A stretch of DNA of 26,475 nt. Source: a virus. The notes under the pieces were generated by a model. The model did not search any database. It worked only from the letters and a program-made list of their open reading frames with translations, and had not been told where the DNA came from. The stretch lies in the IMG/VR virus record IMGVR_UViG_3300006162_000387, positions 1 to 26,475 of that record; one strand, written 5' to 3'. This document shows positions 1-5,719 of this stretch, one piece after another (the first letter of the stretch is position 1; each line of letters opens with the position of its first letter). The position numbers were made by a program, and so were the translations under genes.

Positions 1-38
1 CCTTCAATCAAACCAGTACAAATTTATATCTGCGACCT

Positions 39-635
39 ATGAACGAATACGAAAAATATATTCGTGAATGCATTGATGGCAAAATTCCTGTTCAATATGA
101 ATATGCCACTGCTCTATACGAAAACGCAAAGAAGCAAGAGATAAACGAAGTTGGTCGTCTAACACCAATGTGGCGAAACTTTCTTGATATTCAACGACAT
201 CTAATGATGCTCAGCGAAGAGTCAAGGTATTCGCGATTTTGTCGTCCGATGGACAGTGAAGCTATTATCGCGTATGTTCATAAACTTGAACAAGACGTCA
301 AAGAAGGACAAGCGTATATATTTGGAGCATTTTCAAACGATGGAATGCTCGTTGGATTTTGTGAGGTTCGTCTATTGCATCGTTTTGATAGGAACGGAGA
401 AATTGCAATCTCTGTTCTTGACAAATTTCAAACGAGAGGAACAGGACAAAGACTATTCAATGAGATGGTTCATTTTTGTGAAGCGATTGGTATTAAAAAG
501 TTGTGCACACTGTGTAAGTGGAGAAATATGTCAATGCGGAAACTTGCGCAGAAGGCCGGAATGACGATCACCGTCGAAGATGGTGATGCATATGCAACAA
601 AGATTGTCCAACAAGAAGTTGACAAACAGTCGTAA
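39..635 (+). CDS. GNAT-family N-acetyltransferase
   Basis: This 198-aa protein has a GNAT fold in its C-terminal two thirds (about residues 90-180). The acetyl-CoA pyrophosphate-binding motif is visible as Q-T-R-G-T-G at 131-136, after the usual strand (GEIAISVLD). It is followed by a helix and a late K-L-A-Q-K-A-G-M segment typical of the family. Family knowledge says it transfers an acetyl group from acetyl-CoA to an amine. The substrate cannot be told. The N-terminal 80 residues are helical and match nothing I recognise. There is no clear Shine-Dalgarno before the ATG, and the gene lies at the window edge, so an upstream start cannot be excluded. The end of the gene contains the promoter for the next operon. 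Confidence 0.85.
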   Translation: MNEYEKYIRECIDGKIPVQYEYATALYENAKKQEINEVGRLTPMWRNFLDIQRHLMMLSEESRYSRFCRPMDSEAIIAYVHKLEQDVKEGQAYIFGAFSNDGMLVGFCEVRLLHRFDRNGEIAISVLDKFQTRGTGQRLFNEMVHFCEAIGIKKLCTLCKWRNMSMRKLAQKAGMTITVEDGDAYATKIVQQEVDKQS

Positions 636-647
636 ACAGAATATACT
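619..647 (+). promoter_or_regulatory. Sigma70-type promoter, near consensus
   Basis: The -35 is TTGACA (619-624), the spacer is exactly 17 bases, and the -10 is TATACT (642-647). It overlaps the last codons of the acetyltransferase gene and sits just before the small genes at 671 and 870. It is one of the best host-type promoters in the window. Confidence 0.75.
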
Positions 648-670
648 TGATACTCGTTTGGAGAATGTAA

Positions 671-868
671 ATGGCAAAGAGAATCAAACCAAAATTTGAG
701 ATTGATTGGGATACAGCCGATCTTATCGCTCTTGATAGTTTGAAGGCTCACTTGAAATTGCTTAATGCAAGTTTGAAGGAACGTCCAATTCGTCATCCTG
801 CTGATCACGCTAATAACGTTGAAACAAAACAAGCATTGCAAAAAGTAATTGCGTATTACGGAGGCTAA
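671..868 (+). CDS. Small phage protein of unknown function (65 aa)
   Basis: The 65-aa protein starts at an ATG preceded by TTGGAG at suitable spacing and lies directly downstream of a strong promoter. It is rich in Lys/Arg at the N terminus (MAKRIKPKFEIDWD) and otherwise helical, with no domain I recognise. The stop codon is one base before the next ATG, so the two genes are probably translationally coupled. Its final codons carry the ribosome-binding site (GGAGG) for that gene. Confidence 0.7.
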   Translation: MAKRIKPKFEIDWDTADLIALDSLKAHLKLLNASLKERPIRHPADHANNVETKQALQKVIAYYGG

Positions 869-869
869 T

Positions 870-1205
870 ATGAATGTATATTCATACACAGAAGAGACGT
901 TGCAGGAATTTGCTAATCAGGTAGTCGCTGTACTTGCCGATGGGATGGTAGCAGATGGCGTCGTTGAAAGTGCGGATGAAATAGTTGGTCGTTATTTGAT
1001 GGTGATCAACAAGAAGGGTCGACTCTCACAGTGGTTCGATCGCGTGTTCAAGAACGAAGACGATAGCAAAAATAGCCTTCGCATTCAAATCGTCTTTATG
1101 GACGATCCAAAGGGACGCAAGCAACAAGAACCAAAGCCACAGCTGTTGAATGAAGGTAAAGTTTTGAGTTTGGTCAAGCACGACGATAATCCGGGTAATG
1201 CATAA
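870..1205 (+). CDS. Unknown protein, 111 aa
   Basis: The reading frame is open from 849, but the ATG at 870 is preceded by GGAGG at ideal spacing and follows the previous stop by one base, so I chose it. The protein has an N-terminal helical part (YSYTEETLQEFANQVVAVLADG), a middle resembling a short alpha/beta segment (IVGRYLMVINKKGRL) and a charged C terminus (DDPKGRKQQEPKPQ). I do not recognise a family. Its stop codon lies inside a CATAAATA octamer just before tRNA-Ala. Confidence 0.7.
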   Translation: MNVYSYTEETLQEFANQVVAVLADGMVADGVVESADEIVGRYLMVINKKGRLSQWFDRVFKNEDDSKNSLRIQIVFMDDPKGRKQQEPKPQLLNEGKVLSLVKHDDNPGNA

Positions 1206-1208
1206 ATA
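1201..1208 (+). promoter_or_regulatory. T4 late-promoter-like octamer (CATAAATA)
   Basis: The octamer differs from the T4 late promoter TATAAATA at the first base and lies 10 bases before the tRNA-Ala 5' end. It also overlaps the stop codon of the previous gene. The same octamer precedes several other genes in this window. Confidence 0.4.
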
Positions 1209-1217
1209 GAATTTCAT

Positions 1218-1293
1218 GGGGGTGTAGCTCAGTTGGGAGAGCGCCAGCTTTGCAAGCTGGATGTCGCAGGTTCGATCCCTGTCACCTCCACCA
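1218..1293 (+). tRNA. tRNA-Ala (anticodon TGC), CCA encoded
   Basis: A full cloverleaf folds. The 7-bp acceptor stem pairs GGGGGTG (1218-1224) with CACCTCC (1283-1289), and it includes the G3-U70 wobble that is the alanine identity element. The D arm is GCTC/GAGC. The anticodon stem is CCAGC/GCTGG with loop TTTGCAA (anticodon TGC). The T arm has loop TTCGATC. Discriminator A1290 is followed by an encoded CCA. It reads GCA codons, which this phage uses heavily. Confidence 0.97.
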
Positions 1294-1407
1294 AGAACAA
1301 TGTCTCGTTCCATACAATGAACGAGTGGTGGGGCGGTATGATCGAAAGATCGACCCTTGTTGTTTTCTGTCCAACAATAAAAAACAGTCAGAATATAGGA
1401 GATAAAT
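1294..1407 (+). other. Non-coding spacer with three hairpins
   Basis: Between tRNA-Ala and the parvulin gene I see no coding frame of interest. Three short inverted repeats are present: CTCGTT/AACGAG (1304-1325), GATC-GAAA-GATC with a GNRA-type loop (about 1340-1351), and TTGTTG/CAACAA (1357-1377) followed by TAAAAAACAG. They may be tRNA processing or attenuation structures. No RNA family is recognised. Confidence 0.35.
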
Positions 1408-1677
1408 ATGCAAGTTCGTGCGAGTCATATTTTAGTATCAACGCTAAATGAAGCAGTTGCTCTACAGCGGCAGATTAATTCTGGCCTACCGTTCGAAATG
1501 ATTGCAAAGGGTCATAGTAAGTGTCCGAGCAGTCAGAGAGGCGGAGACCTTGGAACCTTCTCTGAAGGAATGATGGTCAAGCCGTTTGAAGATGCAGTAT
1601 TTGCAGCTCCAATTGGTGAAGTAGTTGGTCCTGTACAAACACAATTTGGTTTTCATTTGATCAAGCGTACAGCGTAA
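1408..1677 (+). CDS. ppiC: Parvulin-type peptidyl-prolyl isomerase (PpiC-like)
   Basis: The 89-aa protein is a single stand-alone parvulin domain, about the size of E. coli PpiC (93 aa). Family signatures run through its whole length: ASHILV at 5-10, HSKCPS near 36-41, RGGDLGTF at 44-51, a F-E-x-A-V-F segment near 60-65, and TQFGFHLIK at 78-86. H7, C39 and H83 match the conserved His/Cys/His of the active site. It should catalyse cis-trans isomerisation of prolyl bonds and help protein folding. There is no signal peptide, so it acts in the cytoplasm. A clear AGGAGA precedes the ATG. It lies between two tRNA genes. A phage-borne parvulin might help fold capsid or tail proteins, but that is inference. 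Confidence 0.93.
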   Translation: MQVRASHILVSTLNEAVALQRQINSGLPFEMIAKGHSKCPSSQRGGDLGTFSEGMMVKPFEDAVFAAPIGEVVGPVQTQFGFHLIKRTA

Positions 1678-1762
1678 AGAACGCGTAGCAATGGAGGTGT
1701 CCGCTTAGGCATCTTCCTGACGAGGCGAAGTAGAGCCTGGCAGGCCGGAGAGCACGGTCAAT
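1678..1762 (+). other. Structured 85-base spacer before tRNA-Pro, unknown RNA
   Basis: The stretch can fold into nested hairpins. AGGC (1707-1710) pairs with GCCT (1735-1738) around an inner CTTC/GAAG stem (1713-1730). A second hairpin is GGCCG (1743-1747) with CGGTC (1755-1759). There is no coding frame. It could be a 5' leader of the tRNA transcript, a decayed tRNA or an unknown structured RNA. I cannot assign a family. Confidence 0.35.
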
Positions 1763-1839
1763 CGGAGATTAGCACAGCCTGGTAGTGCGCTTGCTTTGGG
1801 AGCAAGAAGTCGAGAGTTCGAATCCCTCATCTCCGACCA
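1763..1839 (+). tRNA. tRNA-Pro (anticodon TGG), CCA encoded
   Basis: The cloverleaf folds with acceptor CGGAGAT/ATCTCCG (1763-1769 with 1829-1835), D arm GCAC/GTGC and anticodon stem CTTGC/GCAAG. The loop is TTTGGGA, giving anticodon TGG. The T loop is TTCGAAT, and its stem has one A-C mismatch. Discriminator A1836 is followed by encoded CCA. The C1-G72 pair with A73 is characteristic of bacterial tRNA-Pro. It reads CCA, a favoured proline codon here. Confidence 0.95.
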
Positions 1840-1847
1840 ATTCAATG

Positions 1848-1876
1848 TTGTCTGTCATTGACAGATGTCGTATACT
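1848..1876 (+). promoter_or_regulatory. Sigma70-type promoter
   Basis: The -35 TTGTCT (1848-1853), a 17-base spacer and -10 TATACT (1871-1876) lie 25 bases before the start of the 201-aa gene. A 15-base palindrome overlaps the -35 and spacer, suggesting that a repressor or activator binds here. Confidence 0.6.
1851..1865. repeat. Palindrome inside promoter, candidate operator
   Basis: TCTGTCATTGACAGA is a perfect 7-bp inverted repeat around one central base. It lies across the -35 and spacer of the promoter. There is no T tract after it, so it is not an intrinsic terminator. Confidence 0.5.
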
Positions 1877-1901
1877 TATAAAACTATAGAGGAGAAATGT
1901 A

Positions 1902-2507
1902 ATGAACATTACACTACGTCAAGCACACAAGCTAGTTGAGAAGCTTACACGTCTACAAAATTCAATCACATTGAACCGCACTGGCGGTATCAACATCTGG
2001 ACCGTTGCTGCCAGCACGATGAACAACAAGGCTGCTGATCCAACAAAGGTTCAGGTTGCTATCGATTCACAGGCTGCAACATTTACCGTCGAATGCAATC
2101 GCAAGTTGCATGCAGTTCAATTTCGCGCAGCAATTCGCGAACGTATCCAGACCAAGAACCAGTCGTCTGGTATCAACAATGCAATCAGTCAGCGTAAGCT
2201 TGCTCTTGACGTTTTGAGCGTTTATAAGTCAGTTGATCAAAACGATCGTGACCTCGAGTTAAGCACAGCTGCAGCATTGTCAGGGAAGATCACTCAATTA
2301 TTGAATGCTGAGCCAGGTCGTCAGATGTTTGGTGGTGAAGTTGTTTCTTTCGTCGTCCCATTTAACAACAACGTTAAGAAGGAAATTGTTGATCTTGAGC
2401 GTCAAATCGAGCAAATCGATGATCAACTAACGACGTTGAATGCATCAACGACAATCAACCTACTACCAGTTGAAGTTGAGTTCTTGAAGAGTGAAAATCT
2501 AATCTAA
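1902..2507 (+). CDS. Unknown phage protein, 201 aa
   Basis: The ATG follows AGAGGAGAAA, a strong ribosome-binding site. The protein is rich in Asn, Gln, Thr and Ala. Residues about 1-25 and 150-185 look helical, the second as a probable coiled coil (KKEIVDLERQIEQIDDQLTTL). The centre mixes beta strands with polar loops. There is no Cys cluster, signal peptide or nucleotide-binding motif. I do not recognise a family. The composition would suit a virion or scaffold-like protein, but that is only an impression. The stop overlaps the start of the next gene (TAATG), implying coupling to the I78-like inhibitor. Confidence 0.75.
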   Translation: MNITLRQAHKLVEKLTRLQNSITLNRTGGINIWTVAASTMNNKAADPTKVQVAIDSQAATFTVECNRKLHAVQFRAAIRERIQTKNQSSGINNAISQRKLALDVLSVYKSVDQNDRDLELSTAAALSGKITQLLNAEPGRQMFGGEVVSFVVPFNNNVKKEIVDLERQIEQIDDQLTTLNASTTINLLPVEVEFLKSENLI

Positions 2508-2707
2508 TGGATACGTTCCAACGACTGATGGATTTCATTGGAGAGAACATTAACACTCCAGGTATGATTGAACAGATTCGTTCAGTTGCACCCGGCACAG
2601 TTCGTGTCTATCCGAAAGGATCAGATATTACGACGGATCATATTTCTACTCGTGTCAACGTTGTCTATGACACGGATGGAACGATTATTAATGTAAACGT
2701 TGGCTAA
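2507..2707 (+). CDS. I78-family peptidase inhibitor-like protein (66 aa)
   Basis: The C-terminal half follows the I78 peptidase-inhibitor pattern: V-R-V-Y-P-K-G at 32-38, then D-I-T-T-D-H-I-S-T-R-V-N-V at 40-52, then D-x-D-G-T-I-x-x-V at 55-63 with a terminal Gly. This matches the family core (VRVI-P-G, T-D-R-L-N, D-x-G-x-I-x-R-V). Known members are small inhibitors of serine proteases. Most bacterial ones carry a lipoprotein or secretion signal. This one has none, so it would act inside the infected cell unless released at lysis. The start overlaps the stop of the 201-aa gene. The assignment is by pattern only. Confidence 0.6.
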   Translation: MDTFQRLMDFIGENINTPGMIEQIRSVAPGTVRVYPKGSDITTDHISTRVNVVYDTDGTIINVNVG

Positions 2708-2815
2708 AGTAAGGGAGTGTGTTGAGAGGCGGATGCCAGCCGTCCATGAGTGACGTGCTGGTTTCAAAGGCGTGAGCCGAGAAGTTACGAAATACTTGCT
2801 CGAGTATTCGAGCGT
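2708..2815 (+). other. Non-coding stretch with consecutive hairpins, unknown RNA
   Basis: Four structures follow one another. First is GGC-GGAT-GCC (2728-2737). Second is a 9-bp hairpin with one bulged T: CCAGC-CGTC (2736-2744) with GACG-t-GCTGG (2752-2761). Third is GGC-GTGA-GCC (2769-2778). Fourth is a pair of mutually exclusive hairpins, AATACT/AGTATT (2791-2808) or GCTCGA/TCGAGC (2798-2813). No RNA family is recognised. The remaining bases to 2993 hold a promoter and no convincing gene. Confidence 0.4.
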
Positions 2816-2899
2816 ACAATGGAAGGTCGTGTTGTTATCATCCTTTCGCGAAAACTTAAACGAATTTGTGCGATTGTTCAAAGCGAATTTGGAATGATG

Positions 2900-2929
2900 T
2901 TGAGACCATTACTTGTTTTATTGTATGAT
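2900..2929 (+). promoter_or_regulatory. Sigma70-type promoter for the kinase-folE2 operon
   Basis: TTGAGA (2900-2905), an 18-base spacer and TATGAT (2924-2929), with a TG just before the -10. Arms ATTACT (2908-2913) and AGTAAT (2932-2937) form an inverted repeat around the -10. It leads into the ATG at 2994. Confidence 0.5.
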
Positions 2930-2993
2930 TGAGTAATTGTACCATTCGTTATATCTTGTCTTCTCTTCCCTCCGTTTTATAGAAAGAATAATA

Positions 2994-3578
2994 ATGCTAA
3001 TTGCAATAGCAGGCAGTCAAGGATCTGGTAAAACAACTCTATTAAATGAACTTGCCCGAAAGGGATTCAAAGTGATCGAACGAAAAACGTCTCGATCAAT
3101 TCTCAAAGACTGGGGATACGAATTGGCTGATGTCTATAGCAATCAGCCTCTCACAGTCAAATTTCAAGACGAAATTATCAAGCGAAAGATTGAAGACGAG
3201 TGTGAAGCCGCTCAATCTGACGACATCTGGTTTACAGAGCGTACATACACTGATCTGTTCACATATGCTACCGTTGTCCTTGGATGGAATAACGAATACA
3301 GCAACTATCTAAACAACTATTATGAGCAATGCAAAGTTGCTCAAGCCACGTATAGTCATGTGTTCTATCTTGAGGGTGGAAAGTTTCAAATTGAACACGA
3401 TGGTGTAAGAGGTTCAAACCAATTCTACGGACGGATGGTTGATTTAATGATGCACGATTCCATCTATCGGATGACATCACCCGATAAATTGAGTATAATC
3501 GAAACATCAATCCTTCCGCTAAGAGTTGAAATAATTGAAGAAGAAATCGAATATATCAAAGGGAACCACAATGACTAA
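2994..3578 (+). CDS. P-loop ATPase/nucleotide kinase-like protein (AAA_28 type)
   Basis: The frame is open from 2937, but the P-loop begins five residues after the ATG at 2994, which is the natural start (194 aa). Walker A is G-S-Q-G-S-G-K-T-T at residues 7-15. A later W-F-T-E-R-T-Y-T-D segment resembles the DxT/ERT region of small nucleotide kinases. The layout resembles the NadR-like AAA_28 proteins, which bind ATP and often phosphorylate a nucleoside or nicotinamide riboside. The substrate is unknown. Its last 8 bases overlap folE2, so the two are probably translated together and may serve one nucleotide or pterin pathway. The ribosome-binding site (AGAAAG) is weak. Confidence 0.75.
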   Translation: MLIAIAGSQGSGKTTLLNELARKGFKVIERKTSRSILKDWGYELADVYSNQPLTVKFQDEIIKRKIEDECEAAQSDDIWFTERTYTDLFTYATVVLGWNNEYSNYLNNYYEQCKVAQATYSHVFYLEGGKFQIEHDGVRGSNQFYGRMVDLMMHDSIYRMTSPDKLSIIETSILPLRVEIIEEEIEYIKGNHND

Positions 3579-4632
3579 GATTCGCCACAACAACTATGAT
3601 CGTCATATGCCGCATCTTGATTTCGAGTATGATCAAGAATATTATCCAGACGACAAAGACTTACCAGATCCACAAATCGATCCAGCAATCTTTGGATCGA
3701 AAGTTCGCTTGAACAAGGTCGGCGTGACAGGCGTTGATCTTCCAGTCAACTTTATCCGTCGTGATGGAACAGCAGAAAAATTACATGCAAAAGTTTCCTT
3801 GTATGGATCACTCGATAACATCAATGCAAAGGGATTGAATCTATCACGTTTTCCAATTGTTATGCACGAGCAAATTGCAAACCATATGTCTATTGAAGGT
3901 TTGAAGAATGTCCTCGATGCACTCCAAGCAAAGCAAGGATCAAACAGCATTTATTGTAAGATGCGATTCAAGTATCCTTGGACACAGCCAGCACTGCGCA
4001 CACGTAAAGAATTAAATCCAGCCCATTACAAGGCTGGTACGGATATTACAAAAGATCCAGACTATTTTAAGACAGCAGAGGGTGTTCATCTAAGTAAGGA
4101 AAAGATGGAAGGGTTCATTTTCTATGACTGTGTTCTTGAAGGACAGAAGCATTCACATACGTTTTCACATGCGCCAGGATTTACACCATCAGAATACAAG
4201 TTCTATCTGACAGTCGAATACATTTATTCTTCAACGTGTCCTTGCTCATTCGAACTTGCACAAGATGCAATGACAAAGCGCGGTAAGGCAGCGAATGGTC
4301 ATAGCCAACGAAGTATTGGTCGTATTACTGTTCAATTCGATCCAAATAATCCAGTGTACATTGAAGACGTCGTTGAGATGGCTCGTAAGCAAGTTCCAAC
4401 AGAAGTTGTTGTTATTTGCAAGCGTCGCGATGAACAAGCGTTTGCTGAATTGAATGGTAGCAATTTGTTGTTTACAGAAGATGCAGCAAGATTATTGTAC
4501 GAAGGTCTTGATAATATGTACAATGCAGGAAGAATTAAAGACTTTAGTATTGTTACAGAACACTTGGAATCATTACATCCTTGGAGTGCAACCGCAGTTG
4601 TGAGCAAGGGCGTTGACGGAGGATTACGATAA
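3571..4632 (+). CDS. folE2: GTP cyclohydrolase type IB (FolE2)
   Basis: The start at 3571 has an AAAGGGA upstream and overlaps the previous stop (353 aa). Family motifs are clear: L-N-K-V-G-V-T-G-V-D-L-P-V near 47-59, M/L-S-R-F at 91-94, S-T-C-P-C-S at 221-226, and G-H-S-Q-R-S at 243-248. The Cys of C-P-C and the His of G-H-S-Q-R-S correspond to the catalytic metal ligands of type IB enzymes. These convert GTP to 7,8-dihydroneopterin triphosphate, the first step to folate and to preQ0/queuosine-type 7-deazaguanines. The protein is longer than the roughly 260-300 aa usual for the family because of an N-terminal extension and an insert near 135-200. In a phage it could feed DNA base modification or folate-dependent dNTP synthesis. 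No other preQ0 genes are in this window. Confidence 0.9.
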   Translation: MTKIRHNNYDRHMPHLDFEYDQEYYPDDKDLPDPQIDPAIFGSKVRLNKVGVTGVDLPVNFIRRDGTAEKLHAKVSLYGSLDNINAKGLNLSRFPIVMHEQIANHMSIEGLKNVLDALQAKQGSNSIYCKMRFKYPWTQPALRTRKELNPAHYKAGTDITKDPDYFKTAEGVHLSKEKMEGFIFYDCVLEGQKHSHTFSHAPGFTPSEYKFYLTVEYIYSSTCPCSFELAQDAMTKRGKAANGHSQRSIGRITVQFDPNNPVYIEDVVEMARKQVPTEVVVICKRRDEQAFAELNGSNLLFTEDAARLLYEGLDNMYNAGRIKDFSIVTEHLESLHPWSATAVVSKGVDGGLR

Positions 4633-5057
4633 TGAAAACACTATTTGCACTAGTTCTTTCACTTTCTGCTACGGTTGCTATGGCTGCAACACCAGCTGAG
4701 GTATTCAATAGCAATCACATGATTGGTAAGTTTGGTGCTACCTGTCATGGTGATGTTCGAGATTTCCACACTGAGGGAGATAATGTTGTAGTTGACCTCC
4801 CCGTAGCTGGTACTGTCAATCACTACGTTTTTATGTCTGCAACTCAGCTAGATCCTAAACTTGTGCATGCAATTGGTACGGTCACATATAGTGCCTCTGG
4901 TCGTACCGTAACAGTCGTAATCGTATACAAGCTCGATGGCGATGGAAGATTCAGAGCTGCGGAAACCATTGTAGATGGTGAACAATATGTTCGTGACGGA
5001 CTCAAGTGTGACGGCAATCCAACGCCATGGCTACAACCCTGCTTCTCTGCTAATTAA
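4632..5057 (+). CDS. Secreted protein with Sec signal, first of a tandem pair
   Basis: This 141-aa protein has a classic signal peptide: M-K-T, then a hydrophobic core (LFALVLSLSATVAM) and A-M-A as cleavage site near residue 19. The mature part contains F-G-A-T-C-H near residues 34-39 and ends in Q-P-C-F-S-A-N, so one disulfide is possible besides C124. It shares the N terminus, the F-G-x-T-C-H motif and the end (D-G-x-P-T-x-x-x-Q-P-C-F) with the next gene, so the two are paralogs. I recognise no family. GGAGG precedes the start, which overlaps the folE2 stop. It is probably periplasmic. Confidence 0.8.
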   Translation: MKTLFALVLSLSATVAMAATPAEVFNSNHMIGKFGATCHGDVRDFHTEGDNVVVDLPVAGTVNHYVFMSATQLDPKLVHAIGTVTYSASGRTVTVVIVYKLDGDGRFRAAETIVDGEQYVRDGLKCDGNPTPWLQPCFSAN

Positions 5058-5068
5058 TAGGAGACACA

Positions 5069-5497
5069 ATGAAAACACTATTCGCTGGACTATTACTACT
5101 CGCAGCAACTGCTGCTAATGCTACTGTTGCTGACGTCGTCAAGGACTTTGGAGCACTCGGCAGTTTTGGAACAACATGCCACAAGGGCGGATCTTTCTTT
5201 GACAGTACTGTGTTGAACGACGGCAGTGTTCAAGTTCACATTCGTGCATCAGATGGTCAAGAATTGTATTTTGATATTGTCGAAGCACACAGGCAGGGAG
5301 ATGATTATTTGTACACCACTGCTGAAAATGTTAGACAGTCAAAATATCTTCTCGTCTTGAAAAAGGAAGCTGATGGAACATTTCATTCTGATTCCGTTGG
5401 TTCATTGAGCGGATCGCGCTTCTTTGTCAAGGATGGAATCAGACTGTCGGATGGAGAGCCAACGGCACGATATCAACCTTGCTTTCATACTAACTAA
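5069..5497 (+). CDS. Secreted protein with Sec signal, second of a tandem pair
   Basis: This 142-aa protein has a signal peptide (MKTLFAGLLLLAATAANA, cleavage after A-N-A). It shares with its upstream neighbour F-G-T-T-C-H near residues 33-38, then F-V-K-D-G-I-R, D-G-E-P-T and the final Q-P-C-F-H-T-N. The body has diverged strongly. Only two Cys remain in the mature form, a likely disulfide pair. A good GGAG lies 9 bases before the ATG. The tandem pair looks like an old duplication. Possible roles such as superinfection exclusion or envelope modification are inference; no domain is recognised. Confidence 0.8.
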   Translation: MKTLFAGLLLLAATAANATVADVVKDFGALGSFGTTCHKGGSFFDSTVLNDGSVQVHIRASDGQELYFDIVEAHRQGDDYLYTTAENVRQSKYLLVLKKEADGTFHSDSVGSLSGSRFFVKDGIRLSDGEPTARYQPCFHTN

Positions 5498-5500
5498 GTT

Positions 5501-5719
5501 ATGCAGATTACAAAGCACACAATCGTACCACGTCTTGGTAAAAATGGAAAGCCGCAAAAAAACAAACTAAAGGCAACGTGGACTGTTCAAGCAATGCAGG
5601 ACTTAGATATTACACACGGCGTTGATCTTGAATCAGAGATTGCAAAGATTCTTGCAGATGAAATCGACAAAGAAATTTTAGCAGAGATTTTAAATGAGCA
5701 ACATTCGAAGCCTGTTTGA
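5501..5719 (+). CDS. 72-aa protein resembling an internal piece of T4 gp23 capsid protein
   Basis: Residues about 20-62 (K-L-K-A-T-W-T-V-Q-A-M-Q-D-L then H-G-V-D-L-E-S-E-I and L-A-D-E-I-D-K-E-I-L) follow a pattern I recall from T4 gp23-type major capsid proteins. There, L-K-A-x-Y-S-I-E-L-A-Q-D-L is followed by H-G-x-D-A-x-A-E-L and A-T-E-I-x-x-E-I-N-R-E. Here the segment stands alone with a short basic N terminus. It could be a decoy or assembly-control peptide, a relic, or a chance likeness. There is no clear Shine-Dalgarno before the ATG. The 3' end overlaps the next gene by 26 bases. Confidence 0.6.
   Translation: MQITKHTIVPRLGKNGKPQKNKLKATWTVQAMQDLDITHGVDLESEIAKILADEIDKEILAEILNEQHSKPV

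Noticed and set aside
470-889. Long minus-strand frames opposite plus-strand genes, here and elsewhere
   Set aside because: They mirror real genes, lack start signals and show no family pattern.
1294-1407. Possible third tRNA after tRNA-Ala
   Set aside because: Hairpins are present but no acceptor stem, T loop or CCA fits a cloverleaf.
1717-1730. Hammerhead-ribozyme-like core (CTGACGA followed by GAA)
   Set aside because: Only GGC separates the two core parts, too short for stem II, and the base after GAA is G, not A. No matching stem I/III and cleavage site were found.
1858-1882. TTGACA with TATAAA as a promoter before the 201-aa gene
   Set aside because: Spacing is only 13 bases; TTGTCT with TATACT at 17 bases is a better fit in the same place.
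2750-2932. 60-codon open frame on the plus strand
   Set aside because: It starts inside a strong hairpin, has no ribosome-binding site, and its sequence has no family likeness.
2937-2993. N-terminal extension of the P-loop protein
   Set aside because: The P-loop is only a few residues after ATG 2994, and the extension overlaps the leader of the promoter at 2900.
3535-3570. Earlier ATG for folE2
   Set aside because: It lies well inside the upstream gene and the ATG at 3571 has a clear AAAGGGA.
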